NCBI RefSeq assembly: GCF_028502605.1
Contig: NC_079234.1
Coordinates: 4,960,001-5,024,000 of the forward strand
DNA from: Trichoderma breve
Taxonomy: Eukaryota; Ascomycota; Sordariomycetes; Hypocreales; Hypocreaceae
Direction: 5' to 3'
Length of the DNA stretch: 64,000 bases
Positions 9,267 to 20,534 of this stretch are shown here, in pieces; positions within the stretch are counted from its first letter, which is position 1; the number at the start of each line of letters is the position of its first letter. A model generated the notes under the pieces. That model was not told where the DNA came from. It saw only the letters and a list, made by a program, of their open reading frames with translations, and ran no database searches. Both the position numbers and the translations under genes were made by a program.

Positions 9267-10616
9267 ATGGTGATGCCGAGTTTGTCGAGTGTTTTGTTCA
9301 ATTGCGGGCTGCTGGCCTGCGCACAATTAGCTTGTGCTGCTCAATTTAGCGGGCCGACGGAGGTGAAGAAGTATCTCGCGGAAAATGAATACACGCTGTT
9401 AGCCTGTAGGTCGAACTGCAATGCTCAATGTTATGATCATCATTTTGCTGATATACGATTTAGTTGTTGCGGTAAGACGGACTGATTCAATCGTCTCTGT
9501 GAGAAAGCTGACTTTTGGCATTGCCGATCTCATGTAGCCCAACCTGTGAGTTTGAATCCAATCATGATTCCAACAAATCAAACGACTAAACTACAAAACA
9601 GACAAACTAGTAAAAATCTCTTGAAAGAATGGAAGACCGTCCAGAAATCCGTCTCTTCTGCCGCTGCCATCGACTGCCTATCCGCCGCTACCCTCTGCCA
9701 AGAGCTAGACGTCGTCTCCTTTCCCGCCATCCGCCTATATCAAAAGGACAGGCCAACAACACGATATCGAGGTCCTCGTCGAGCCGCAGCGTGAGTCTTG
9801 CCCTGATTCATAGCATCTTTTATTCTCTGCTTGAATATGAATCTGATGACGTCGGCTCTAGTATCGAGGCTTTCGTGAAGCGAGCTCTTCGCCCATCCGT
9901 ACAAGACGTGGATGGCAAGAAACTTGACGAGTTCATCTTAAGCGACGACATTGTATTTCTTCTGCGGCTGCAGGGCGAAGATAAACTCCTTGAAGCTCGA
10001 TTCCGCGACTTTGCGCAAGAGTATTCTGATCGCTACTCCTTCGGCATAACTACTGCCAAATCTGATCTCCCTGATGGCATATGGTGCAGAAATAGCATCG
10101 ATCAACGGGAGAATAACGCCGAAGATTTAGATGATCCAAACTCCCTTAAAAACTTTCTCAAAATCTGCACTACGGAGCTCATCCCGCAACTTACGAGACG
10201 CAACGAAATGACACATCTTTCTGTATGTCTCCGTCCCTCCCACTCTTATACATCTAACTTGGTTGCTAACATCACTCCAGTCGGGGCGCTCTTTGGTCTA
10301 CTACCTCTCCAAAAGTGAAGAAGGCCGGGAGTCTTACACCAAAGCTTTGAAGCAAGTAGCTGGTCGATACGCTGAATTCCTCCAATTCGTAACCGTCGAT
10401 TCCAACGAGTATCCCGACATGGCGCGGAACCTCGGCGTCCGCTCCAGCGGAGGCCTCGCGGTACAAAACATTCACAACGGACAGGTCTTCCCATTCAGGG
10501 GCGATGCTTCTTCGCCAGATGCCATTGACCAGTTCATCGTGGCTATTTCAGAAGGCAGGGCTCAGCCTTGGGATGGGACATTTGATGAAGAGCTAGAGGC
10601 TCATGATGAACTTTGA
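9267..10616 (+). CDS. ER-resident PDI-like protein without CxxC active site
   Basis: Six exons: 9267..9405, 9464..9471, 9538..9545, 9602..9790, 9862..10222, 10281..10616; 346 residues. It has a signal peptide (cleavage near residue 25) and ends in HDEL, so it is an ER-lumen protein. The first thioredoxin-like domain aligns with PDI domain a: LLAFVAP at 44-50, then LLKEW, then AIDC..CQELDVVSFPAIRLYQ. Where PDI has CGHC it has L-Q-T-S at 52-55, so this domain cannot do dithiol chemistry. Two further domains resemble b and b'; the second catalytic domain a' is absent (canonical PDI is about 500 residues). The pattern recalls non-catalytic PDI relatives such as ERp27. Exons 2 and 3 are each 8 nt, and each flanking intron has its own donor, CTRAY branch site and AG. 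A simpler in-frame model joins 9405 directly to 9538 but loses the FVAP match. Confidence 0.85.
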
Positions 10617-11477
10617 ACGGTGTGAGGGAACACATAAGCTTGGTCTTTTTAGGCACGGTGCTCTCTGTACATATTAAAAATCATCAATATGAACTGCTTA
10701 TGAACCTAGTAGGTGCCCGGTTATGTCATTGTGAACAAGCTTCCACCCCATATTCTCACGGTAATACATTTATGGAACTCGACAACCCAATGATGGTTGT
10801 TCGCTGTAGTAACAAGTGGGCCAGCGCTCTTCATTTGCTGCGAATTTGGCAAATAGCTTTGCAACTTTATCCTCTGGCTGGCCTATTCTTACCGTTCTGA
10901 GCACTGCGGAACATGTCACGCGCCTAACAGAGGATATGCTTCTTACATGTCTACTCCGGTGTACAAGCAGCATGTCAGAATTCATATAGATATCAAGGGC
11001 AATAGGTTCCTTCTTTGATTGAGAGGCAACTCTCGGCGAGAGCGGATAGATGATACGATATCTAGACCTCACATAAAGTGCCCCGTACAGGGGTGATTTA
11101 TTATGTGTTGGTTCTGAGAAGAAACCAGGCCAACAACGCTGTTGGACTACAACGTCTACCTGCAATTCAGCCGGTTACAACGGCTATACACACCTTGCAT
11201 TTCTCTCACTACTGACCCGTGAGAAGTCAAATGTGCTTCACCGGCATGTCAGCCCAGGGGAGAAGCAAGTCGAAGAAAATAAAGGGGGATCTGTTCTCGC
11301 CCTCAACGACTCCGCCTTCGCTCATTCATTAGGGTCCAACTTTCATCACGACCTTTGGCATCTTTTCGGCCTCTTCATTTGAAAGATTCCTCTTTTCAAC
11401 TCAGGTTGTCGCTCTCAACTCTAATTTCCTTGTGCTTTCTGCTGTTGAGGCACAAGCACAAGCCACCCGATACTTCA
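10617..11477. other. Intergenic, tandem genes
   Basis: 3' region of the PDI-like gene followed by the promoter of the glycosyltransferase at 11478. The frame of the latter stays open upstream to 11355 without an ATG. No other gene seen. Confidence 0.5.
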
Positions 11478-13103
11478 ATGCGAGCGACCAAGCCAACAAC
11501 AATGCTGTTTAGGCGAGCCACAGCCTTGGTATTGATCTCGGGCGTCTTTTTGGGTACACTGGTATTTGCTTTGAGGCGATTGGAAATTCAGTGCATCGAC
11601 GGAATCTATTGCCGCGAAGTAACCCGACCAGAAGAAGGACTCAATGCGTACGAACATACGGATAGTGCTCGGGTGGGCGATAAGATGCCGGCTCCCGTGC
11701 CAGTAAAGATATCCAATCCTGCCTTGTCAAACATCTCTGCTGCTTTAGAAAGACCTGGTAGTCCGAATAGAACGCCCGAGCCCGAGTGCGCGCAGTTTCC
11801 CAATACCTCAAAGATTCTCCTCGTCATGAAAACAGGGGCTTCGGAAGCCTTTTCGAAGATTCCAACTCAGATCTTGACAAATCTCAAATGTCTACCTGAG
11901 TTCCTCATTTTCAGTGACATGGAGCAAGAAATTGCTGGCTACAAGATCCACGATAGCCTCGACCAGGTTTTGATGTCGGCAAAGATGGGTAATGCAGACT
12001 TTAAAATATACTATCGACAACGTCAGTGTGCGGTTGACCAGGACAACTGCAATAAAGATTCGGATGTTGCACAAGAGGGATGGGATTTGGACAAGTACAA
12101 GAATATTCACATTGCTGAGAAGGCATTCGGGCTGCGACCCAACTATGACTGGTACCTCTTTGTTGATGCCGACACCTATGTGGTGTGGCCGACAATGGTG
12201 CAATGGTTGGGCAAACTGGACCACACGGACCAAATGTACTTTGGCAGTCTTGCATATTTGAACGATTTCCCTTTTGGCCACGGCGGCAGTGGCTATGTCG
12301 TCTCCAGCGCGGCCATGCGTAACTTCTTCGAGGGTAAGCATAATGTGGCCAACCGCTGGGATGAAGCCACGGTGGGTGAGTGCTGTGGCGACGTCATGTT
12401 TGCAAAAGCATTAAAGGAGGCTACCGGCATCGAGGTGAACAATACGGTAAGTTGAATGCCGGACATCAGGAGACAATTCCTCTCGCCATGTCTCTTCCAA
12501 CCGTACACTGGTTCATGCTGATTCGATAAAACATGGTGCTAGTGGCCAACAGTCAACGGAGAGAAGCCCTTTACAATTCCATATTCCGAGAGAGAATGGT
12601 GCCAGCCAATTGTTACCATGCACCATGCAGGAAGTGAAGAGTTGTCTGATCTATACGGCTTTGAACGCAAACGAAATTTCGCCTTTCCCATGCGGATCAA
12701 GGACCTCTACCATGAGTTCGTGGAACCGCAGCTGGCGCCTATTCGACCGGACTGGGATAATATGAGCGATGACGTCCTTTATCTCAATACCTCGTCAGCT
12801 ATATTCGACGTTGACAGGCAGCTCAGCAAGGCAAAAACGCAAGACTTGTCCGATCTTGAGAAGACGGCCCACTTGAGCTTTGAGAAATGTCGTGCAGCCT
12901 GCCAAGCCGACAAGGAATGTCTGCAGTATAGATTTCACCAAGGCATCTGTGGGTTCGGCCGGAGTATCATACATGGACACCCGAAGCCGAAAGAAGTCGA
13001 CGCGGTCAACAAATGGATGAGTGGATGGGACGTTGACAAGATCCACGCATGGGTGCAGAAGCACGACAGCTGTGACGACAAGATTGACTGGCCCCTGGTC
13101 TAG
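11478..13103 (+). CDS. GT31-like glycosyltransferase, type II membrane, with Cys-rich C-terminal module
   Basis: Two exons, 11478..12446 and 12543..13103 (intron GTAAGT..GCTAG); 509 residues. A short basic cytosolic tail and one membrane helix at about 14-32 give Golgi-type II topology. The catalytic domain has DWYLFVDADTYV with the metal- and sugar-nucleotide-binding D230-A-D232. It then has YFGS, FGHGGSGYVVS and the CGDV stretch, as in fringe/C1GalT-related family 31 enzymes. The end, at about 450-485, carries closely spaced cysteines (SFEKCRAACQADKEC, then ICGFG) resembling a PAN/apple-type disulfide module that could bind glycan or protein. An alternative start is the ATG at 11502. Donor and acceptor sugars cannot be told from sequence. 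Confidence 0.82.
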
Positions 13104-16100
13104 ACGCAGCCGACGTGAATGATGAAGCAATTACAGTTTTGAGACGCGTGATGCAGGAACATGAACAGCGGGAGCCTGTCAGGTATTGATTTTTTCTTAA
13201 AGCTAGCCAGATTAATCTTTTGTTATCATTCTGTTGCACATAATACCAACTTTCAGCGGCTAGAACAACTTACATTCAATAATCTAGTCTAGTTAATCTA
13301 GACAGATATTGTATCATGAGCTCTAGAAGAGGGAAATTGAGCATGTGAGGCATGCTTCTAGCGCTAGCTGCAAACCACGAGCTGGTCCCTGTCGGCTCTC
13401 GAGTCAGGAGGGCAGGAAACGTGGGGGATTGAAAAACGAGAGACCAACGGCGACAAGGATTGCAAGCGTCGATGTGCCTGTTAATATACTCGTACAGTAG
13501 TTGGCATGGAATCGTTCATGGGACGATAATGGCTATTCCACCAAATGGGGCAAAGAAGTTGACCTAGATAGGTACTAGTACCTTGTGAGCACAATCGAAA
13601 AGAGAGAGAGAAAACGCCGTCTTGGCCATCGTGTCGGTTGCATCGAAGCGCATGAGAAATCGTAAAAAGAAGCATGAAAGAAGATTCTTGTTTCGGGAAT
13701 ACGAGCATCGGTTTGGAAATGCCAATGTAAAGGGACAAGGGGGGGCCTGAGGATGAGAATCAAACAAGGAAGGAGCCGTCGAAGCACCCTCTGCCACCAT
13801 CGTGACGATACGAAGCCGATACGCAGACGGGTAACAAGTACGAGATACTCAGCGCAAAATCACAGAGGGCACGGGGTAGATGGTACATGTTGCCAATATA
13901 AATTGACGGATATTAATGGAGTCATGCCGTTGCGAATGCGGCTCAGCTGTCGGCGACACAGGAACACTCATCATGATCTGCATACTATTACTATGAGCTA
14001 TTGCCGTGTTATTTACTCTCTCGTCACAAGTCAGATGGCAGAGGAAATAGTAGAGGTAATAGTACAAGGCGAGGCAGCTAAGAAGCCGGTGGTGGAGCAG
14101 TCAATAAACCTCGTGTCTCTACCTCTGGACGAAAGCGTCGTTAGCCATGCGTCCATCACAATTTGACCAGAACGGAGCTCCAGCCAATCCCGCAGCTACT
14201 CGTACGAGTACACAGTTATTAGAGTTCCAAGTTCCGAGGCCATCAGAGAGAGAGCCACTGAAGCTACGCTACACCCGGACACGTTGCGGACACGCTGGAA
14301 TGAAGAAGCAGCAATAAGCTTCTGGCGTAGCTGTGCTTAGAAGTTGGCAACCATGTGCATGTCAAGCTGATGTCAACCTTTGAAGCTCCAGCGCTCTTTT
14401 GGCGTTTTCTTGATAGCTGATAGAAGCCTTGCATTTGCTCCCACTAGGCAGCAGTTCAGCCAGTGGCTTGACGGATCAAATGCAGTCACCGGTGCTAAAG
14501 CCGTTTCTGTTTTTCTCATGCAGGTGTCCCGCTCCCAGATTTTCAGCTTGTCGACACATCAGGCACATCAAATGATTGGCAGCCGATGTTACACACATTG
14601 AATGCCCCCAAATCAATCCATCCATCCATCCCATCCACCGGTGCCTTGCTGCTGTTATCCGTGCCTGTAACACCCGCTACAAAATGTGCCTGTATTAGGC
14701 CAAGACCACTAGCACACAGCGTGGCCCCTCCCCAACGGCTACCAAATGGGGCGCTACTGAGGGGCCCCAAAAATTACCACTGATGTCATCCAGGGTCAAA
14801 GGACAGCTGCTCCCAGACCCCTAATTCCACCTCTGGCCCCTAAATCCAATGTAATGGATGCTCAGTTGAGTCCTATTCTCTTGTTCCTTTTTCTCTTGCT
14901 TCTATATTCTCTCTTTTCCTTGCCTTTCCCTTTTCTTTTCCCTATTCTATATTCTCCTCGCCTCTTTTTGTTTTATTGGTACGTGCTCTCCTAAGCCACC
15001 TCGTGAGAGGGCGAGCGAGATGGGACGCCACAGCCAAGCGAGGTGATGGCCGCTGGATGCGATATTCCAGCCTCCTTCTAGGGCTGGTTTGGCGGATTGA
15101 TTTGATGGCGCCCTCATGCATCAAATGACCCGCCCCGAGTATCAGAGCTAGTGGCTGTAGTGCATAGATTGGGAATGCCTGACTGGGGGGGTTGCATTTG
15201 ACTTTTAGGTCTCGCTCTCTTTTTCCTTTTCCATGGTGTTGGTGTTGGGCGGAATCCCGTGCCTTTTTTTGTCTTGCTTGCCTGGGTTTCCCAAAAGTCT
15301 CTTGAGCAAGAGTCGCAGCTTGACTTGATGCATGCAGTCAGCCCATGCCATGGCGGTCCCATCACCAGACCCTTGCATGTGATATCCCGGGGCTGGATGT
15401 GAGGCAGAGGGCCAGTTTTTTTTTGAGGCGAGACATGATGATTATCAGCCTTCCATTCAATCATTTATGTCCCAGGCTGCTACCGTACATTTGCACGGCG
15501 GCTGCTGTATTAGATACTAGTGCTGGTCTGTTGTACATAATAAACCAACTTGCCTTCTTGGATCTATTTTAGCTGCGTTCCATCCCATTTCCCCCTTTAT
15601 TTCAATCTTCACCACCACTCAGGTAACGACACTTCGTATTAGAGTTAACCTTTTTGTCAAACCTCCACTTTCGCTTCCCTCTTGTGCCCGTTGCAGCGAA
15701 TGAACGACATCATCACAGACTTGAGCTGTCGCTATTAATATTCCCACGGCTCTCAGTCTCTCATCATTTAGAGGGGGCGCCCAACCCAACCCCAAAGAGA
15801 AAAAGAAAAACCACCGCCCTGCGAACTGACTAGCATCCGTTGGAGCCCAGCAAATCAGCGGCCCCCCTTGCCCACTCGAATTTGGAGCTCCCTGTTGCTT
15901 TTGCTGCAACTTCTTGGGCTTCCCCCCCTGTCGATTCGATTTCCCCTGCTTGTTCTGCTTGTTCCTGGCTCCGCCATCTAACCAGGTTAAAGGGGAGAAT
16001 AGCTGGACGAAACATTCATCAATTTTGCAGAGCCCAATCTTTTTCTTCCCTCTCCCTCCGCCGCTATCAATCCCTCCGATATCACTTGCGTCGTATCTGC

Positions 16101-16303
16101 CATCCCCAGCGACGACATCTCATCTCCCGCGTATAGCGCATCAAGCAAATCAATCGATACCCAATCCAACAAATCTCTAGCAACAACACTCGCCTTATTT
16201 CATTTCTTTTCTTCTTCTACTTCTTCTTCCTTATCTTTTCCAATCTCCGTAGTATCGGCCTTTTTTTTTCTCAGCTCAACCCCTCATTCCGTCTACCGCC
16301 ACC
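13104..16303. other. Intergenic, no supported gene
   Basis: 3.2 kb without a recognisable coding region. 14610-14640 has CCATCCATCC-type repetition. From about 14870 the plus strand becomes CT-rich, and 16190-16280 is strongly pyrimidine-rich; this last part is the probable promoter and leader of the gene at 16304. Confidence 0.5.
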
Positions 16304-17001
16304 ATGTCTTTCACAGATGAGGAGCTTGACCGCAACTGGCAGCCCAACGGCCGACGCCCTCAGTCGTATGTCAACCTCTCCTATCCTTGACAGCATCGAT
16401 CGCAATGCGACCGAAAAACAAAATGAAAATAAAAAATACGCATTGGCGTCTCATCTTGTATGCGATGCGCACCAGAGGCTGACGTTTGTAATGTTTCAAT
16501 TGCGTGCAGAACCATTGCCAGAAACTTCCAATTGGAGCTGGAGGACATCTTCAACCTCGACGAAACCAAGGCCGAGCTCCAGCAGTCGTACGACACCAGG
16601 TTCGTCATCGCCTCTTCTCGACACCATATATCATGCTTGACATGTTTTTCTCTTTCTCCTCTAACACGTGCATGTCACTGTCCAGAAAATACAACATCAC
16701 CAAAACCACCGAAGAGCTCAGCACACTAGAGGCCCGCCTCCGCGAGATGGAACAGCGCCTCAACGCCGCCCTCCCGGCCGACCAACAGAAGGAATCCGAA
16801 GCCGAAACCCCCAAGCAGGAAGCCTCGTCTTCTCTCTCTGCAGCACCCACAGACGACAGTAAGTCCAGGTCGCGGCCAGGAACCGCAAGGCCGGTCCAGC
16901 AAGCCCCCAGCTCTGGTGACATGCCTCCAACCCCCGGGGCCAGTGAAGGTGAATATTACGTTGTCACCCGAGCCGATTTAATGGACGACGGCCCCCGCTG
17001 A
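16304..17001 (+). CDS. Small coiled-coil protein, family not recognised
   Basis: Three exons, 16304..16365, 16510..16599 and 16686..17001, give 155 residues. The start has a strong CCGCCACCATGTC context. Residues 20-85 form a heptad-rich helix (NFQLELEDIFNLDETKAEL, then STLEARLREMEQRLNAAL). The C-terminal half is Ser/Pro/Glu-rich and disordered, ending with a compact acidic motif EGEYYVVTRADLMDDGPR. The protein is small, soluble, without signal peptide, and probably an adaptor or complex subunit. All exons keep the C-rich third position of neighbouring genes. I do not recognise a family. Confidence 0.75.
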
Positions 17002-18142
17002 CTTTTTGGTTTCTCTCTCCCATTGAAGATGGTGATCGCGAGTAAAAATATATAAAATCAACAAGGAACAAAAAAAAGAACTCAAGTCTGCACTTGTTTT
17101 TCCTCTGATGCGCCGTCTTACGACAATGGTCTCCTCCGGTTGGGCCCTTCCACGCCAAACCCTCACATACCTTTTCTCTCCCAGGTTATCGACAACATGG
17201 AAACGACCCCAAGGAGCCTGGACTTGATACGACAAACAATCAAAGACGCCATCAATTGTGCAAACCGCTTTTCTTGTCTTTTATTCTCCCCACACCGCTC
17301 TCGTTCAGCTCAGGTAAACAAACAAAACAAAAACAAAACAATAAAAAACTCCAAACCTCACGCATCTCACAAACCTGAATCGGACCCAGAGAAACTCTTT
17401 CCTCCGGCATACATTCGTTTCAACGACACGTTTTCCTCCGGCGTTTTTACAGGTTCACCACAAACCACTGTTCTTCCAGAATGGAAGCTGCATCCTTGTT
17501 TTTTCCCGTCGTTGTGTTTTTTGCCCTTTTGCTTTTAAATCCCCCATTATTTCCTTATAATACAAAAAGAGGCGTGTTCGACATACGCCTTGGTCGAGTC
17601 CGTTTCGCGCGCGTGCTCACCAAACTTTACATACCACATACATTATACCACATTAATGCACACATGCAAAACATGTTTCTTTTTGAAACGAAATGGGCTA
17701 CTAGGGGGGCAATTGGATGGGATGGCTAGATGGATGGGGTCCACGGCACAGGAGGAAACCATTCGTTGGCCTCTCCCAATGATGACGGGCTGGGGAGTGC
17801 ATTTGTATATACCACTTTTAGGATGAATGCAATACAGAAAGCTATAAATACTCTACAAGGGATCCTTTCCATATTGTGCGTATGGTTTCACACCATAAGC
17901 AGCTTGAGTGGTGACTATGCAAGTCATTGAACTTGATACATTTTCGCAAATATCAGGTCTTGCTATACATCCAGCCTTTTGAGAACTTCAAAAACCATGC
18001 ATATCAAAGAAGTCTGCATTTCTTCTAAATTAACATGATACTGAGATAGCATGATACTGAGAGTAGGCTCATTCCAATTCTCATAGGAAATCAAGAAATC
18101 TCAAACCTAGCTTTGTGAGGAGCCACGATATTGAATCTGTCA
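17002..18142. other. Convergent intergenic region
   Basis: Lies between the 3' ends of the coiled-coil gene (plus) and the aspartic peptidase (minus). It is AT-rich and contains no supported gene; it should hold both 3' UTRs. Confidence 0.5.
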
Positions 18143-19558
18143 CTAGACATCATGCAGATGCTTGTTGGCAAATCCTACTCGCCCCCTTTCAAGATCAAAT
18201 GCCAGGTACAGAGCCTTCAGCATAATATCCCCCAGGACAGTCACGGATAGATCCTCGGCGCTCTGCATTCCTCCCCAGCAATAGGATGGATCAATCTCAA
18301 CAGGACCGTAGTTAAGGTACGGGCCTGGAATGGTGAGAGTACGGCTGCTGCCGGGCATTTTGAGCATGAGGTTGGGCAAATCTTTGGCGACCTCACAGGG
18401 GAAGGTGAAGGCATTCGCCAGCCTTTCGTCGACCTTCATGCCTGGGATCGTGAACCAGTATCCGCTGGCCAAATTATCGGGCAAGAACATCAAGGTAGTG
18501 CCGGTATCGATGGTGGCTGTAAACTTCTGCGAGTACCATGGCGTGGTCGTCTCCCCCCAGGTGGTGAGATTGAACTCGACGTCCCAATGGGGGCTGTCAG
18601 GGTCAGTGTCGACCCATACGATTTCTCCCGAGGCCCGGCTTTCATTGATGTAGCCAAAAGTAAAGACTCCCGAGGCGTTTCTGTTCAAGTCAACACCAAA
18701 AACCTGATGTCGGAGCTGTTGCCGCAACAAGCTAAGGAAAGACGGTGCCGGCGGTTCAATGTTGTTTGGTAGTCTCTTGGCTAAGCCCAAGATGCCACTC
18801 AATTCGATTTCCTCCTCAAAACGGCTGGTGACCATTTTCGCAGACTGAACAGTTACATTTACGACTTTGAAGTCGCCTAGCGAGACCGTGTCATGATAGA
18901 CAATGCCATCAGCTGCGGTGCCGTCCACTATGGGATAGGTCAGTAAGGGGTGATCTTTATACTACTGGGTGGCTCTTCAGCTTAAACTTACAATATTGCA
19001 CCGACCATCTGGCATCTTGGATGAGATGAGCTGTTGTAGAGTCGTTTGGGTGATATCGAGGAGCCCATGGACCCTTTTCGTTGACACGATATGTAGTATC
19101 GGTTGATTGGATCCACCTTGAAGATGTATATCAGCATTTGGGAAACTGGTCAGCTGTAACGTAACGTCTCAACTTACAAGTCTGAAGATCCAGTATCCAG
19201 GGCCAATTTCAATGTCTGTGGGGGACTTCCAATCTGCACATCGGCTACGTAGATATCGTCGCTTCCCATAGGTTCGACATCGACAATGCCAACTGCACAA
19301 AGTTAGATCTCATCTCAAGGAAACACTCAAATCAGACAAGGACTCACGACTGTCACTCAGAGAAAAGGCCGTCGCAATCTCTCTGGGCACCCCCCTGCCC
19401 CATTTGTGCCGGGCAGCAGCCCAATCACGTACAAAATTCCGAGAGGCGTCTGCTTTGGGGTTCACGGCGAGAGAGAATCCATTGGCGTGTGGAGAAGCAA
19501 CAACCGCGGTCAATGTCCACAAAGGAACGAGCAAGAGGAAGAGTTTGCAGTGCCACAT
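18143..19558 (-). CDS. Pepsin-like (A1) aspartic peptidase, secreted
   Basis: Four exons: 19348..19558, 19178..19292, 18992..19116, 18143..18927; 411 residues. The signal peptide (MWHCKLFLLLVPLWTLTAVVA) is followed by a propeptide up to about residue 75. The mature enzyme has the first catalytic Asp103 in LDTGSSDLW, across an intron, and the second Asp291 in IDTGTTLMF. The late C328/C367 pair likely forms the C-lobe disulfide. The flap reads W-S-V-Q-Y-L-D-G-T where most family members have Y-G-D/T-G-S, so a bulky Leu replaces the flap Gly after Tyr; this could alter specificity. No GPI or membrane segment at the C-terminus (..FANKHLHDV), so secretion or vacuolar delivery is expected. Several N-x-S/T sites are present. 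Confidence 0.93.
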
Positions 19559-20534
19559 GATTCACCCTCACAGTTTCGGATCGTTTGCTCTAGAGAAGAA
19601 AAAGAATTCGGGTGGACGACACTGGATCTGATACGCGATATGCTGGCTTGGTGACGCCTTTCGTGGCCAGATTTGAGGAGAATCAAAGGAGTTAAAGGGG
19701 AGGAAAGCGGTAGAAAAGAAGCAAATCTCACAATGTTGTACAGATGCAGGATGAAACTTGTAGAGGGTAGTCTCGCAACGGGGGAAGGTTCCTGTCGGGT
19801 GTGATTCACTGCCGCCTGCCGTTGCCCGGCTGCCATCTGCCGCACCAAGCGAGCACCTATATGGCTATTATCTTATCATTATCACCGCCTGGGAATATAT
19901 TGAGCCCCTTATCCTCTGAATATGAGTTTTCTTTTAATGCATACATGCCTATTTGGAGACCCCTGATGGAACTACTCTAACTATTCTCTCTCTGAGAATA
20001 TGCACCGGATGTCATTGAAAACCAACAAACCATCGCTTAATCCAGATAACGGCTATGGACCTTCAATGGCCGCCTCAAATATACAGCAGGAAGACCAAAT
20101 CAGAAGAAACACGCCGGGTATTTGCTGAACTTAGCTCTTCAGGGGACCGGTTGGTACATGTAGTCTGATCTCCGTGAGTAACATGAAAAGTTATGTGTGC
20201 ACAATCTTCAACTTATGCCTATCCATCCAAATAATGATTTACAGTCACATATAGAGAAACATGTGTGGATGGTCCTCTATGGTTACACTACAGCGACAAT
20301 CGATACGGGAAATCTGAATCTGGTCTGTATGTTAAGCACTCCTAGCAGCTCATTTGCTTCTATACGAATGGCTATTGAAAGTCAGCTGTCACATGTGCCC
20401 GAAGAAAACGTCCTTGTCATGCATTTATATCATTCAAAATCCAGAATACCGCATCTATATAGGTACTTTGACTTTTTTTTTATCATACGACCCAAGTATT
20501 TACTTCAATCCCAGTGTATCAAAACGCCTTCCGC
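19559..20534. other. Intergenic, tandem minus-strand genes
   Basis: Promoter of the aspartic peptidase (near 19560-19870) and the 3' flank of lhs1. No gene-like frame. Confidence 0.5.
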
